Assembly: GCA_035525495.1 (NCBI GenBank)
Contig: DATLED010000058.1
Coordinates: 62,001 to 126,000, forward strand
DNA from: DATLED01 sp035525495
GTDB taxonomy: Bacteria > Actinomycetota > Acidimicrobiia > Acidimicrobiales > CADCTF01
Direction: 5' to 3'
DNA length: 64,000 bases
In this document: positions 16,484 to 24,956 of the stretch, one piece after another
Numbering within the stretch: the first letter of the stretch is position 1
Layout of the letters: the number at the start of each line of letters is the position of its first letter
The notes under the pieces: generated by a model
What the model saw: only the letters and a program-made list of their open reading frames with translations
Told to the model about the DNA's origin: nothing
Database searches by the model: none
Position numbers and translations under genes: made by a program

Positions 16484-19400
16484 ATGTCACACCTGTTGAG
16501 AGGCCGGTACGAGCAGCTCGAGGTGGTCGGTGCCGGCGGTCAGGGCCGAGTGGTCAAGGCACTGGACCACCTCCACGACCGCCCCGTCGCGCTCAAGGTG
16601 CGTGCGGTGGGGTCACAAGCCGACCACCGCGCGCTTCTCGCCGAGGCGCGCATCCTGTTTGACCTCCCGCCGATCCCTCAACTGCCGATCGTGCGGGACG
16701 ACTTCTTCGACGGCGACGACTACGTGATCGTCATGGATTGGGTGGAGGGAGCGAACCTCGACCGCATACTCCACATCGAGGGTCGTCCCGGGCTGCCCCC
16801 TACCCTCGTGCTCGCGTGGATGGCGGACGCGGCGGCCGCGTTGACGCACCTCCATATGCACGATCCGCCGGTCTTTCACGGTGATGTCAAGCCGGCCAAC
16901 CTGATCCTCACCAAGGGAGGGCGGGTCGCCATGGTCGACTTCGGTGCATCGTCATCAACGACCGCACCCGGACGGCGAGGCGGAACGCCCGGCTTCGCCG
17001 CCCCCGAGCGCTCGGCCGCCGGCGCGAGCACGCGTGCCGCCGACATCTACTCGCTCGCGGCGACCGCATTCGCCCTCCTCACGGGTGGCCCGCCGACGGG
17101 CATCCGCCCAACCTGGGAGGGCATTGACCCAACCTTGGCCGAGCAGCTGGAGGCGGCGATCCGCGAAGGACTCTCGACCGCTCCGGATCAGCGGCCGGGC
17201 ACACCCGGCGAGTTCGTGGAGAAGCTGCGCGCGGGTTGGTCCTCGTCGCTGCCGACCGGCGTGCTCACCTTCTGCTTCACCGACATCGTGGGCTCGACAG
17301 GTCTGTGGGAGACGCAGCCGGTGGCGATGTCTCAGGCGCTCGTGTTGCATGACAAGACGATCGCGACTGCAGCCGAACGCCAAGGGGGGCGGCTCATCGA
17401 CTCGATGGGCGAGGGTGACTCGACGGTGTCGGTGTTCGACTCGCCGATCGCCGCGGTGACCGCGGCGATCGACCTCACCCGCGCTCTCGAGGGGGTGTCG
17501 TGGCCCAACGGGCTGGCGATTCGGGCGCGCGCCGCCTTGCACACGGGCGAGACCGAGCAACGGGGCGGCACGTACTTCGGCCTCACGATGAGTACCGCGG
17601 CGCGCCTGCGCGGTCTTGCCGATGGTGGTCAGGTGTACCTTTCGAAGGATACTGCGGCGCTCGTGCGCGGCCACCTGCCGCCCGACACCGCTCTCGTCGA
17701 TCTCGGCCCGACCAAGCTGCGCGGCCACAGCGAGCGCGAACACGTGTTCGCGCTCGCCGCCCCGGGCGTCGACGCGCCGCCGCCGGGCACCGATTGCCCC
17801 TACCCGGGGCTGATCGCGTTCGGCCCCGAAGACGCGGATCGCTACTTCGGCCGCCAAACCATCGTCGGGGAGCTTCTGGAGCGACTGCGAAGTCACCCCT
17901 TCGTCGCGGTGATCGGCGCGTCGGGAAGCGGCAAGTCAAGCCTGCTGCGGGCGGGTGTCGCACCGCGCTGGCTCGCGGGCGCCGACTTCGTAACGCCTGG
18001 TGGAACGCGATTGGTGGACAGCGCGGATGCGGACAGCGACCGTCTCCTCGTCGTCGACCAGTTCGAGGAGCTCTTCACGCAGGTGGAGCCGGCCGAACGC
18101 GCGGCGTTCGTGGAGTCACTCCTCGACACGCGCCGGCCGGTCGCGCTTGCCCTGCGGGCCGACTTCTACGGCGCATGCGCAACGTTCTCAGCGTTGGCCG
18201 GCGAGGTCGCGAGTCATCAGGTGTTGCTCGGTCCGATGGCCGCCGACGAACTGCGCGCCGCCATCGTCGAGCCAGCGCTGGCTGCCGGCTTGCGCATCGA
18301 GCCGGCGCTGGTCGAGGTGTTGGTGGGCGAGGTGCAGGGCGAGCCCGGTGCGCTACCGCTCCTCGCTCACGCGCTCCGCGCGACCTGGGAGCAGCGCGAT
18401 GGTCGCACCCTGACCCTCGACGCCTACCGCGCGACCGGCGGGGTCACGAGCGCGATCGGCAAGACCGCCGATCAGGTGCTCGCCAGCTTCGACGAAACGG
18501 ATCGCGACATCGCCCAACACCTCCTGCTGCGCCTTGTCGAGCCGGGCGATGGCCCCGACGACGCGCGTCGCCGAGCCACCCTGACCGAATTGCGCGCCGC
18601 GGGTGCGAGCGGCGATCGCACCGACCGGGTCATCTCGGCACTGGTCGCGGCGCGGCTCGTGGCGGTCGACGAAGGCACCGTCCAGGTGGCTCACGAGGCC
18701 CTCATCCGCGAGTGGCCGCAATTGGGTAGGTGGCTTGCCGACCAGCGCGACGACCTACGGCTGCAGCGCCAGGTCACGACGGCTGCCGAAGCGTGGGATT
18801 CGGGCGGCCGCGATCCGAGCGAGCTCTATAGAGGTCCCCGTCTTGCGCGAGCCCTCGAGTGGCTCGAGCGTCGCCCGAGAGCGTCGGAAACCGAGGAAGC
18901 GTTCCTTCGCGCGGCCGCGGCTGAAGAGGAGCGCGTGCAACGAGCGCAGGCGCGCACGAACCGCCGCCTACGCACTTCGCTGGCGGGTGTCGCGATCGCA
19001 CTTGTGCTGGCCATGCTGGGGAGTGGCGTCGCCATCGCGCGGGGCCGCCAGGCTGCCGACTCGCGTGACCAGGCCGACGTTGCACGACTCGCGGCCGTCT
19101 CGCGTTCGCTGGTCGAACGGCAGCCCGATGTTGGTCTGCTCTTGGCGGTGGAAGCGTTCGACCGGCAAGACAGCGCCGAGACGCGGAGCACCTTGGTTGC
19201 TGCGCTCGAAGCTCACCCGTTGCTCGATGGCTTGATCTACGGCACCGACTCCGGACTCGGCACTGCGTCGTTTGGGCCGGATGCAGCCACCCTTGCGACG
19301 ACGACGTCCGACGGCTCGGGCACGATCCTCTGGGACACCGCCACCCGCCGCCGCGTGGCAACGCTCGACGGCGGCGACGCCATCGTGCTGGACGCGAGCG

Positions 19401-21250
19401 TGAGTCCGGACGGGAGGACGCTGGCGGCTGTAGCAGCATCGTTCGACCCGGCATCGGGGCCAACGAGCCACTTGCAGGTCTGGGACCTGGCAAGGCAAGA
19501 GCTCGTGCAGCACATCGAGAGCCCTGCCGGCAACCTCACCTCGGTCAGCTTCAGCCGAGACGGTGGCACGCTCGTCACCCAAGCTGGCGCGCGCTTCGAC
19601 GCCCCTTCCGAGTCCCACCTCGTGGCGGTTGTCTGGGACACGAGCACCTGGACGATGCGAGGCGAGCCCTGGCGGCTTGCCGATGAGTACGTCGACGACC
19701 ACGTCGTCGTCGCGAGCCGAGACAGCGCGGTGTTGGTTGGCCCCGAAGGCGACGGTGCGACGGTGTGGGATGTCGCCAGCCGGTCTTCCCGCCTCCACGT
19801 GCCGGTCCTGGACGGAGCGGTCTCCGCGTTGGGCCTCACCTCCAACGGCTCGATCGTCGCGATCGGCCTCGACTCCGGGAAGGTGCGGCTCGTGGACACG
19901 ACCACCGGTTCCGTAGTGGGCGAAATGACAACAGATCCCGATGTCCGAACCACATCGATCGAGTTCAGCGGCGACGACAGCATGCTTGCGGTCTCGAACC
20001 GTGGCGGCCGCACGCAGTTGTTCGATGTGGAGTCCGGCGTTGGGCTGGGCCCTCCCCTGGCGGCCAACTCCGCCGCGGTCAACGATGTCAGCTTCAGCGC
20101 CGACGGCCGATACCTCGCGACCACGGGACGGGATCGTACTGGTGCGATCTGGCGGCTTGATGGAAACCGAGCGATCGGTCGCTCTCTACCAGATCACACC
20201 TCGGTCGCGACCGAGGTGGTCGTCTCCCGCGACGGGCGGTACCTCCTGAGCGGCGGCGCGGACGCGACCCTTACCGTTCGCGACCTTCACGGGCGGGGTG
20301 CCGAAGACGAGGTCCGGTCGGTGGCACGTGACGGCGAGGTGCGAAGCGTTGGCCTCGACGCCGGCGGCACGAGCGTCGTCACCGGCGACACCGCGGGCGC
20401 CGTGACGGTCGCGTCGTTCCCCGATCTCCAGACACGGCGCAGGCACCACTTCCCCGGCGCTTGGATCTGGGCGGCTGCGTTCAATCCGAAGACCGGCGTC
20501 GTGGCGATAGCGGTGGACAGCACGCCGCACGAGGACGCCAGCCAGCGAGAGGAAGGGTTCGTCGCCCTCTGGGATCCAGTGCGCGACCGCGAGGTGGCTC
20601 CGCGCATCATCGAGGAAGACTTCACGCCGGTTGCCCTCGGGTGGAGTCCGGACGGGAAGATGCTCGCTGTGTCGAGCGACAACAACAAGTTGGGCTTCTA
20701 CCGACGCGGATCGACATATGAGCGAATCGGCGACGAGCCGGTGATCGAGGACGACAACATCAGTGCCCTCGAGATCTCACCCGACGGCGCCACGCTCGCC
20801 GCGGGCACGTCATCGGGCACGGTTCGCCAGTTCGAAATCGCCACCGGTCGGCCTTTCGGGCCTCCGCTGCCGGGCCTCGGCTTCGAAGTCCGCGGGGTCG
20901 CCTACAGCCGCGACGGTGCCATGCTGGCGGCGACAGCCGTCGGCCTCAGCACGTCGCGACTCTGGGACGCCGCGACCGGTGCACGAATCGGCGAGGAGCT
21001 CGTCGCCGGTCGTACGCCCCTGACCGAACGCACCATGGGCATCGATCAGCCGTACCCCAGCCGGCCGGCGTTCTCGCCCGATGGCAACACGTTGTTCACG
21101 CCCGTCGTCGACGGCTCGATCGTCCGCTGGGACCTACGCCCCTCCGAGTGGGTGCGCGCCGCGTGTCGGCTCGCCGGTCGCGATCTCACGCGGGCGGAGT
21201 GGCGCGAGTATCTCGGCGACGCGAGCTACCGGAGAACGTGCGCTCGATGA
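16484..21250 (+). CDS. Ser/Thr kinase - nucleotidyl cyclase - STAND NTPase - WD40 protein
   Basis: A 1588-residue four-part signalling protein. Kinase: glycine loop GAGGQGRV at 16-23, Lys38, HGDVKPANL from 132 (Asp134; HGD instead of HRD), DFG at 152, and APE. Class III cyclase from about 256: FTDIVGST with metal Asp267 and GEGDS with Asp312. STAND NTPase from about 439: P-loop GASGSGKS at 478-485, Walker B ending DQFEE near 523. One membrane segment lies at about 831-852 (SLAGVAIALVLAMLGSGVAI), then WD40-like repeats to about 1540 and an ACRLAGRDLTRAEW tail typical of this STAND type. All catalytic landmarks look present. The signal sensed by the propeller is unknown. Confidence 0.92.
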   Translation: MSHLLRGRYEQLEVVGAGGQGRVVKALDHLHDRPVALKVRAVGSQADHRALLAEARILFDLPPIPQLPIVRDDFFDGDDYVIVMDWVEGANLDRILHIEGRPGLPPTLVLAWMADAAAALTHLHMHDPPVFHGDVKPANLILTKGGRVAMVDFGASSSTTAPGRRGGTPGFAAPERSAAGASTRAADIYSLAATAFALLTGGPPTGIRPTWEGIDPTLAEQLEAAIREGLSTAPDQRPGTPGEFVEKLRAGWSSSLPTGVLTFCFTDIVGSTGLWETQPVAMSQALVLHDKTIATAAERQGGRLIDSMGEGDSTVSVFDSPIAAVTAAIDLTRALEGVSWPNGLAIRARAALHTGETEQRGGTYFGLTMSTAARLRGLADGGQVYLSKDTAALVRGHLPPDTALVDLGPTKLRGHSEREHVFALAAPGVDAPPPGTDCPYPGLIAFGPEDADRYFGRQTIVGELLERLRSHPFVAVIGASGSGKSSLLRAGVAPRWLAGADFVTPGGTRLVDSADADSDRLLVVDQFEELFTQVEPAERAAFVESLLDTRRPVALALRADFYGACATFSALAGEVASHQVLLGPMAADELRAAIVEPALAAGLRIEPALVEVLVGEVQGEPGALPLLAHALRATWEQRDGRTLTLDAYRATGGVTSAIGKTADQVLASFDETDRDIAQHLLLRLVEPGDGPDDARRRATLTELRAAGASGDRTDRVISALVAARLVAVDEGTVQVAHEALIREWPQLGRWLADQRDDLRLQRQVTTAAEAWDSGGRDPSELYRGPRLARALEWLERRPRASETEEAFLRAAAAEEERVQRAQARTNRRLRTSLAGVAIALVLAMLGSGVAIARGRQAADSRDQADVARLAAVSRSLVERQPDVGLLLAVEAFDRQDSAETRSTLVAALEAHPLLDGLIYGTDSGLGTASFGPDAATLATTTSDGSGTILWDTATRRRVATLDGGDAIVLDASVSPDGRTLAAVAASFDPASGPTSHLQVWDLARQELVQHIESPAGNLTSVSFSRDGGTLVTQAGARFDAPSESHLVAVVWDTSTWTMRGEPWRLADEYVDDHVVVASRDSAVLVGPEGDGATVWDVASRSSRLHVPVLDGAVSALGLTSNGSIVAIGLDSGKVRLVDTTTGSVVGEMTTDPDVRTTSIEFSGDDSMLAVSNRGGRTQLFDVESGVGLGPPLAANSAAVNDVSFSADGRYLATTGRDRTGAIWRLDGNRAIGRSLPDHTSVATEVVVSRDGRYLLSGGADATLTVRDLHGRGAEDEVRSVARDGEVRSVGLDAGGTSVVTGDTAGAVTVASFPDLQTRRRHHFPGAWIWAAAFNPKTGVVAIAVDSTPHEDASQREEGFVALWDPVRDREVAPRIIEEDFTPVALGWSPDGKMLAVSSDNNKLGFYRRGSTYERIGDEPVIEDDNISALEISPDGATLAAGTSSGTVRQFEIATGRPFGPPLPGLGFEVRGVAYSRDGAMLAATAVGLSTSRLWDAATGARIGEELVAGRTPLTERTMGIDQPYPSRPAFSPDGNTLFTPVVDGSIVRWDLRPSEWVRAACRLAGRDLTRAEWREYLGDASYRRTCAR

Positions 21251-21344
21251 CCGGACTGCGCATGCCAAACCTCACCGGCTCGTCGACGGCGGCTCACTGT
21301 GTCGGCGCGTCAGGGTTGAACAGGCCCACTGCGTCTGGCTTCGG

Positions 21345-21818
21345 TTAGGTGGCGTTGCTGGCGTCCAGGGCCCACTCGAGGCTGAGCGCCTCGCCGATGC
21401 CCACCTTCTGCCACTGCGCATCGAGCGAATCGAGAGCGTCATGACACGCAGAGACCTCGTCGTGCGAGAACCCGGCCACGGTGACCGCGCGATCGTCGTT
21501 CTCCCAGCACCCGGTCACCCCGGCGACGAGGAGCTCGATCTCGTCGAGCTGGTCGCCTCGCCGTTGCACGAGCCGTCTCGCGGGCCGGCCTTTCCCGGTG
21601 CCGCCTGCACGCGCGACGCCCTTGAACATCACACCCCGATCGAGCAGCGACCAGAACCCGTCCGCCAACCCGAGGGTCGACTCGACCGCGAAGTGACAGA
21701 GATCGTGGGGTAGGCGCCCTGGATGGTTGTGCACGAGGAACTCGACGACGACACCGTCCGCGCGTTCGGCGCGGCACCTCGAGACGGCGCGGTCGACGCG
21801 TTCGACCCGAACGTGCAC
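21345..21818 (-). CDS. Hypothetical protein with a PHDLCHFAVES motif
   Basis: I place a 157-residue protein from GTG 21818; an ATG at 21884 would add 22 residues of doubtful sequence. The core DGVVVEF, then LPHDLCHFAVESTLGLADGF, matches a pattern I associate with small uncharacterised bacterial proteins, in which His-Asp-x-x-His could bind a metal. The C-terminal part (WQKVGIGEALSLEW) is also protein-like. It lies between the convergent STAND gene and the binding-protein gene. No function is proposed. Confidence 0.6.
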   Translation of the reverse strand: MHVRVERVDRAVSRCRAERADGVVVEFLVHNHPGRLPHDLCHFAVESTLGLADGFWSLLDRGVMFKGVARAGGTGKGRPARRLVQRRGDQLDEIELLVAGVTGCWENDDRAVTVAGFSHDEVSACHDALDSLDAQWQKVGIGEALSLEWALDASNAT

Positions 21819-21956
21819 CGCGTCATTGTGCCGGGCGGCTGCATCGCGTGCGCCACCGAGCTCGAACGCGGACCTATGCCTCACGGAACCGGCCGGCCGT
21901 CTCGACCTCCAGCACTGAGGTGAGTTCGGCCAGCCGGTGGCTTCCCGGCTGCTCGG

Positions 21957-23678
21957 TCAGTTGAAGGCGTTGTTGTCCTCGCCGGCGTTGTCGCCGTCGG
22001 TGATGCCACCCTGGAACATCGGGGGCTGGCCCGTCTGAATGTCGTCGGGCAGGAAGCGGATCCCGTCGTTCAGGTACACGTAGGCCCCGGGGTTGCCGTC
22101 GGGATGGATCGCCGTCGGATCCCAGTAGAGCTCGACCGCGAAGTCGCCGTAGGTGTAGTCGGTCTTGGAGAACCCTCCGGACATCGACCACTCGGGCGTC
22201 GCCGGGCGCGTGAAGGCCCGCTCGAGCGACGAGGCCCAGCGCGCCGGTGTCAGCTGGGGGCCGGCGTCCTGCATGGCGCCGAACATGAACAACATCGAGT
22301 GGAAGAGGATCTCGCACACCGAGTTGTTCGGGTTGCGCTCGGGATCGAGGGACCGGTACGCGCGGTAGCACGGCGTCGACCGGGGCCGGCGGGGGATCTC
22401 CTCGAAGCTGAAGCCGAAGGCGTTCTTCCACTGGCGGGGGCTGACCGAGCGAGCCAGGCTGATCGAGGTCTCGAACCCGCCCGCTCCCATGACGTACCAC
22501 TCGGGGAAGTAGTTCTGCTGATCCGCGATCTGGGCCTGCGTGGGGAGCGTGAGGATCTCGCCCATGAAGATGATCGTGGACACGCGAGCGGCGGAGAGCT
22601 GGGTCATCGCGGTCGACAGTCCCTGCACGTTGTCGTCGAGGTTGTAGCGGGCGATCACCTTCGGCTCGGCTCCGCACCTGGCCTTCATCTTCTGCTCCAT
22701 GCCGGCGACCGATTCCGCGGTGTTCGCGTCCTCGAGGGCGAGGATCCCATAGGTGCGGGGGGAGCCATAGTCGATGCGGGCGTCGCCGGTCGGGAACGGG
22801 AGGTTTCCGTGCAACCGCCGACAGAGGTATTCGGCGCTCATGTCGACGGCGCGGGTCGAGTGCGCACGGGAGCCCCACACCCAGGGTTGGAGGTTGCGGT
22901 AGAACGTGTCGCCGCTCACGACGATGTTGGCCATGTAGACGAGCTCGTTGCGAGCGGCCTCCTTGGCGATCGTGGCGTTGAACTCGCCGATGCCGCCGAA
23001 CACGTCGTACTCCTGGCGCATCTTCACGACGCGGGACCGGGCCGCCTCCTCGCCGCTGGTGCCGTCGGCGGCGCACGCGTAGTAGAACCGGAGCTTCCGG
23101 CCGTACAGCTCGAGGTTCTGGTTGAACCAGTCGCGCAGCACCCGGTACGTCCGACGGGCGTCGCTCTCGCCTGGCCTGGCCTCCGCGATCTCGCCGCAGT
23201 CCGAACCCCCCATGGCGCCCGAGAGGTCGGGTGCGAAGGCGATCCGGATCTCCGTCGCCGTCACGCCGCGGGCCGTCTCCCCGCCGTTGTCGCCCACGAA
23301 TGCGGGGGTGCACTCCGGTGAATACACCGACTCGATCTGACGAGGGGGGTCGCCGTAGCAGCGATTGCGCACCGCTGCGGTGCGGGGCGGCGCGGTGGTG
23401 GTCGTCGTCGTCGACCTCGGCGGCGCGCTCGATTGCTCCGCTCGAAGGGCCTCCGCGATCGCCCTTCCCGACGCGCCGGCCGTCCGGCTTCCCGCTTGTT
23501 GGAGCGACTGGATGATCGCCTCGGGCTGGTCCTCGGGCGGCGCGTCCGGGGAGAACTCCGCGGAGGTCGTCGCTTCATCCGGCGGAGGCCGCAACGCCGT
23601 CGGGAAGGCGACGAGCAGCGCCAGCCCGGCGGCCACAACGGAGAGTGCCGGGACCACGTGCGTCCTGCGCTTCGCCAT
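21957..23678 (-). CDS. ABC transporter substrate-binding protein (branched-chain amino acid type)
   Basis: A 573-residue exported protein: N-terminal signal segment (VVPALSVVAAGLALLVAFPT), a low-complexity Thr/Pro stretch near 88-98, then a type I periplasmic-binding fold from about 130 (TATEIRIAFAPDLSG). Later parts include FGGIGEFNATIAKEAARNE and a long C-terminal region. It is larger than a classical LivJ/LivK (about 370), with an extended N-terminus and Cys residues that may form disulfides. It is divergent from the Liv-type permease and ATPase genes, which it probably serves. The substrate need not be an amino acid. Confidence 0.85.
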   Translation of the reverse strand: MAKRRTHVVPALSVVAAGLALLVAFPTALRPPPDEATTSAEFSPDAPPEDQPEAIIQSLQQAGSRTAGASGRAIAEALRAEQSSAPPRSTTTTTTAPPRTAAVRNRCYGDPPRQIESVYSPECTPAFVGDNGGETARGVTATEIRIAFAPDLSGAMGGSDCGEIAEARPGESDARRTYRVLRDWFNQNLELYGRKLRFYYACAADGTSGEEAARSRVVKMRQEYDVFGGIGEFNATIAKEAARNELVYMANIVVSGDTFYRNLQPWVWGSRAHSTRAVDMSAEYLCRRLHGNLPFPTGDARIDYGSPRTYGILALEDANTAESVAGMEQKMKARCGAEPKVIARYNLDDNVQGLSTAMTQLSAARVSTIIFMGEILTLPTQAQIADQQNYFPEWYVMGAGGFETSISLARSVSPRQWKNAFGFSFEEIPRRPRSTPCYRAYRSLDPERNPNNSVCEILFHSMLFMFGAMQDAGPQLTPARWASSLERAFTRPATPEWSMSGGFSKTDYTYGDFAVELYWDPTAIHPDGNPGAYVYLNDGIRFLPDDIQTGQPPMFQGGITDGDNAGEDNNAFN

Positions 23679-23891
23679 CCATCCCCCGGGTGCGACCTGG
23701 GCGCGACGTCCAGGCGGACGTCAGCATCGCAGACGCACCGTGGGAGTTCCACCCGCGGCTCGCGGTGGACGGCTGCCGGTGACGCCTGATTAGCTGAGGG
23801 AGCCCTCACCTTCATGGGGCGTTGTTCTGTCGCCGGGCGGGTCCGCCGTTCGAACGAGCGGGTGCCGTGGCCGGGTGCCCCAAGGGGGTCC

Positions 23892-24956
23892 ATGCACCAT
23901 CGCGCTCGGCACGCTCCACGACGGTCGTGGAGCGCGGCGACCATGGCGATCATCGCCGCCGGCGCCCTGGGCGCACCGGCTTGCGGGCTCGGCGACAAGG
24001 CGCAGCTGGAACGACGGATCACTTCGGCGCCCGCCCGCTACGACGGGACCATCGTGTCGGGCACCATCGCCGTGGAGAGCCGCCTGCTGAAGGTGCCCGC
24101 CGGCGTCGGTGCCCTCGGCGCTGCCGGCGCGCCCGGCGCGCCCGCCGGCGCGGGGCCGTCTTCGCCACCCGCGACGGCCGCCAGGTTCCCGCCCGAGGGG
24201 GTGTCGCTCGGCACCCGCGGCGTCGGCTTCATCCTGGATCTCGAGAGCTCGCGGGCGGCGTTGGTCGACGCGGAGGCCCAACCGACGGACCCGAAGGTCG
24301 TCTTCGACGACCTCGTGCTGTACGGGCGGCGCGGGGGCGTGCCGGCGGACGACGCGCGGCCGTGGGTCCGGCTCGATCTCGACGAGCTCGACGACGCGGC
24401 TGGAGCGCTCGACCCCCTCGATGGCCGCGCGGTCGACGCCCTCTACGCCTTGCCGCCGGCTCTCCTGACCGACCTGGTCGCGGGAGCGCTCACGGGTTCC
24501 ATCGAAAAGCGCACCGGTGGCGCGCTCGAGGCGGGGTCGACCCACTACGCCGTCAACGTGTCCATCCGCAAGGCACTTCGCGACACCCGCCGGTCCCGTT
24601 ACCCGGAACGACGCCGTGAGTCGGTCGAGGACCTCCTTCGGCTGCTCGGTGTGGTCGGCGACCTGCACCGCGGGGAGGTGTGGCTCGACGCCAAGGGCCG
24701 CCTCCGGCGGTTCCGGATCGAGTTCCGCCAGGAGCCCCTGCGCAAGGTCGAGTTCCGCATGATCGTCTCGGTCGACGTGTCACCCTCGGCGACCGACGAC
24801 CAGCCGGACCGGTTCCGGACACCGCGCGTCGACCAGGTCCTCGGCGTTGACTCCGTCCTGCGCTTCACGTCGACGGTCGTGGCCACGGCCGAGGAGGACG
24901 AGACTGCGCCCGCCGGCGCGCCGCCGCCCCCCGCGGCGCCAGGAGCGACACCGTGA
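23892..24956 (+). CDS. Secreted or lipid-anchored protein of the Liv-type operon
   Basis: A 354-residue protein starting at ATG 23892 behind AAGGGGGTCC. The N-terminus has a signal segment ending GALGAPACG, a weak lipobox, so lipid anchoring is possible. An Ala/Gly/Pro-rich linker sits near 75-100. The body (VGDLHRGEVWLDAKGRLRRF, then a beta-rich end) is reminiscent of LppX/LprG-like exported lipoproteins, but I cannot place it. It overlaps the permease gene by 4 bases, so it is part of the transport operon. Confidence 0.7.
   Translation: MHHRARHAPRRSWSAATMAIIAAGALGAPACGLGDKAQLERRITSAPARYDGTIVSGTIAVESRLLKVPAGVGALGAAGAPGAPAGAGPSSPPATAARFPPEGVSLGTRGVGFILDLESSRAALVDAEAQPTDPKVVFDDLVLYGRRGGVPADDARPWVRLDLDELDDAAGALDPLDGRAVDALYALPPALLTDLVAGALTGSIEKRTGGALEAGSTHYAVNVSIRKALRDTRRSRYPERRRESVEDLLRLLGVVGDLHRGEVWLDAKGRLRRFRIEFRQEPLRKVEFRMIVSVDVSPSATDDQPDRFRTPRVDQVLGVDSVLRFTSTVVATAEEDETAPAGAPPPPAAPGATP

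Noticed and set aside
15501..16499. 332-codon plus-strand frame across the FHA gene and the gap before it
   Set aside because: Mostly antisense to the FHA-HTH gene; the part in the gap has no recognisable motif.
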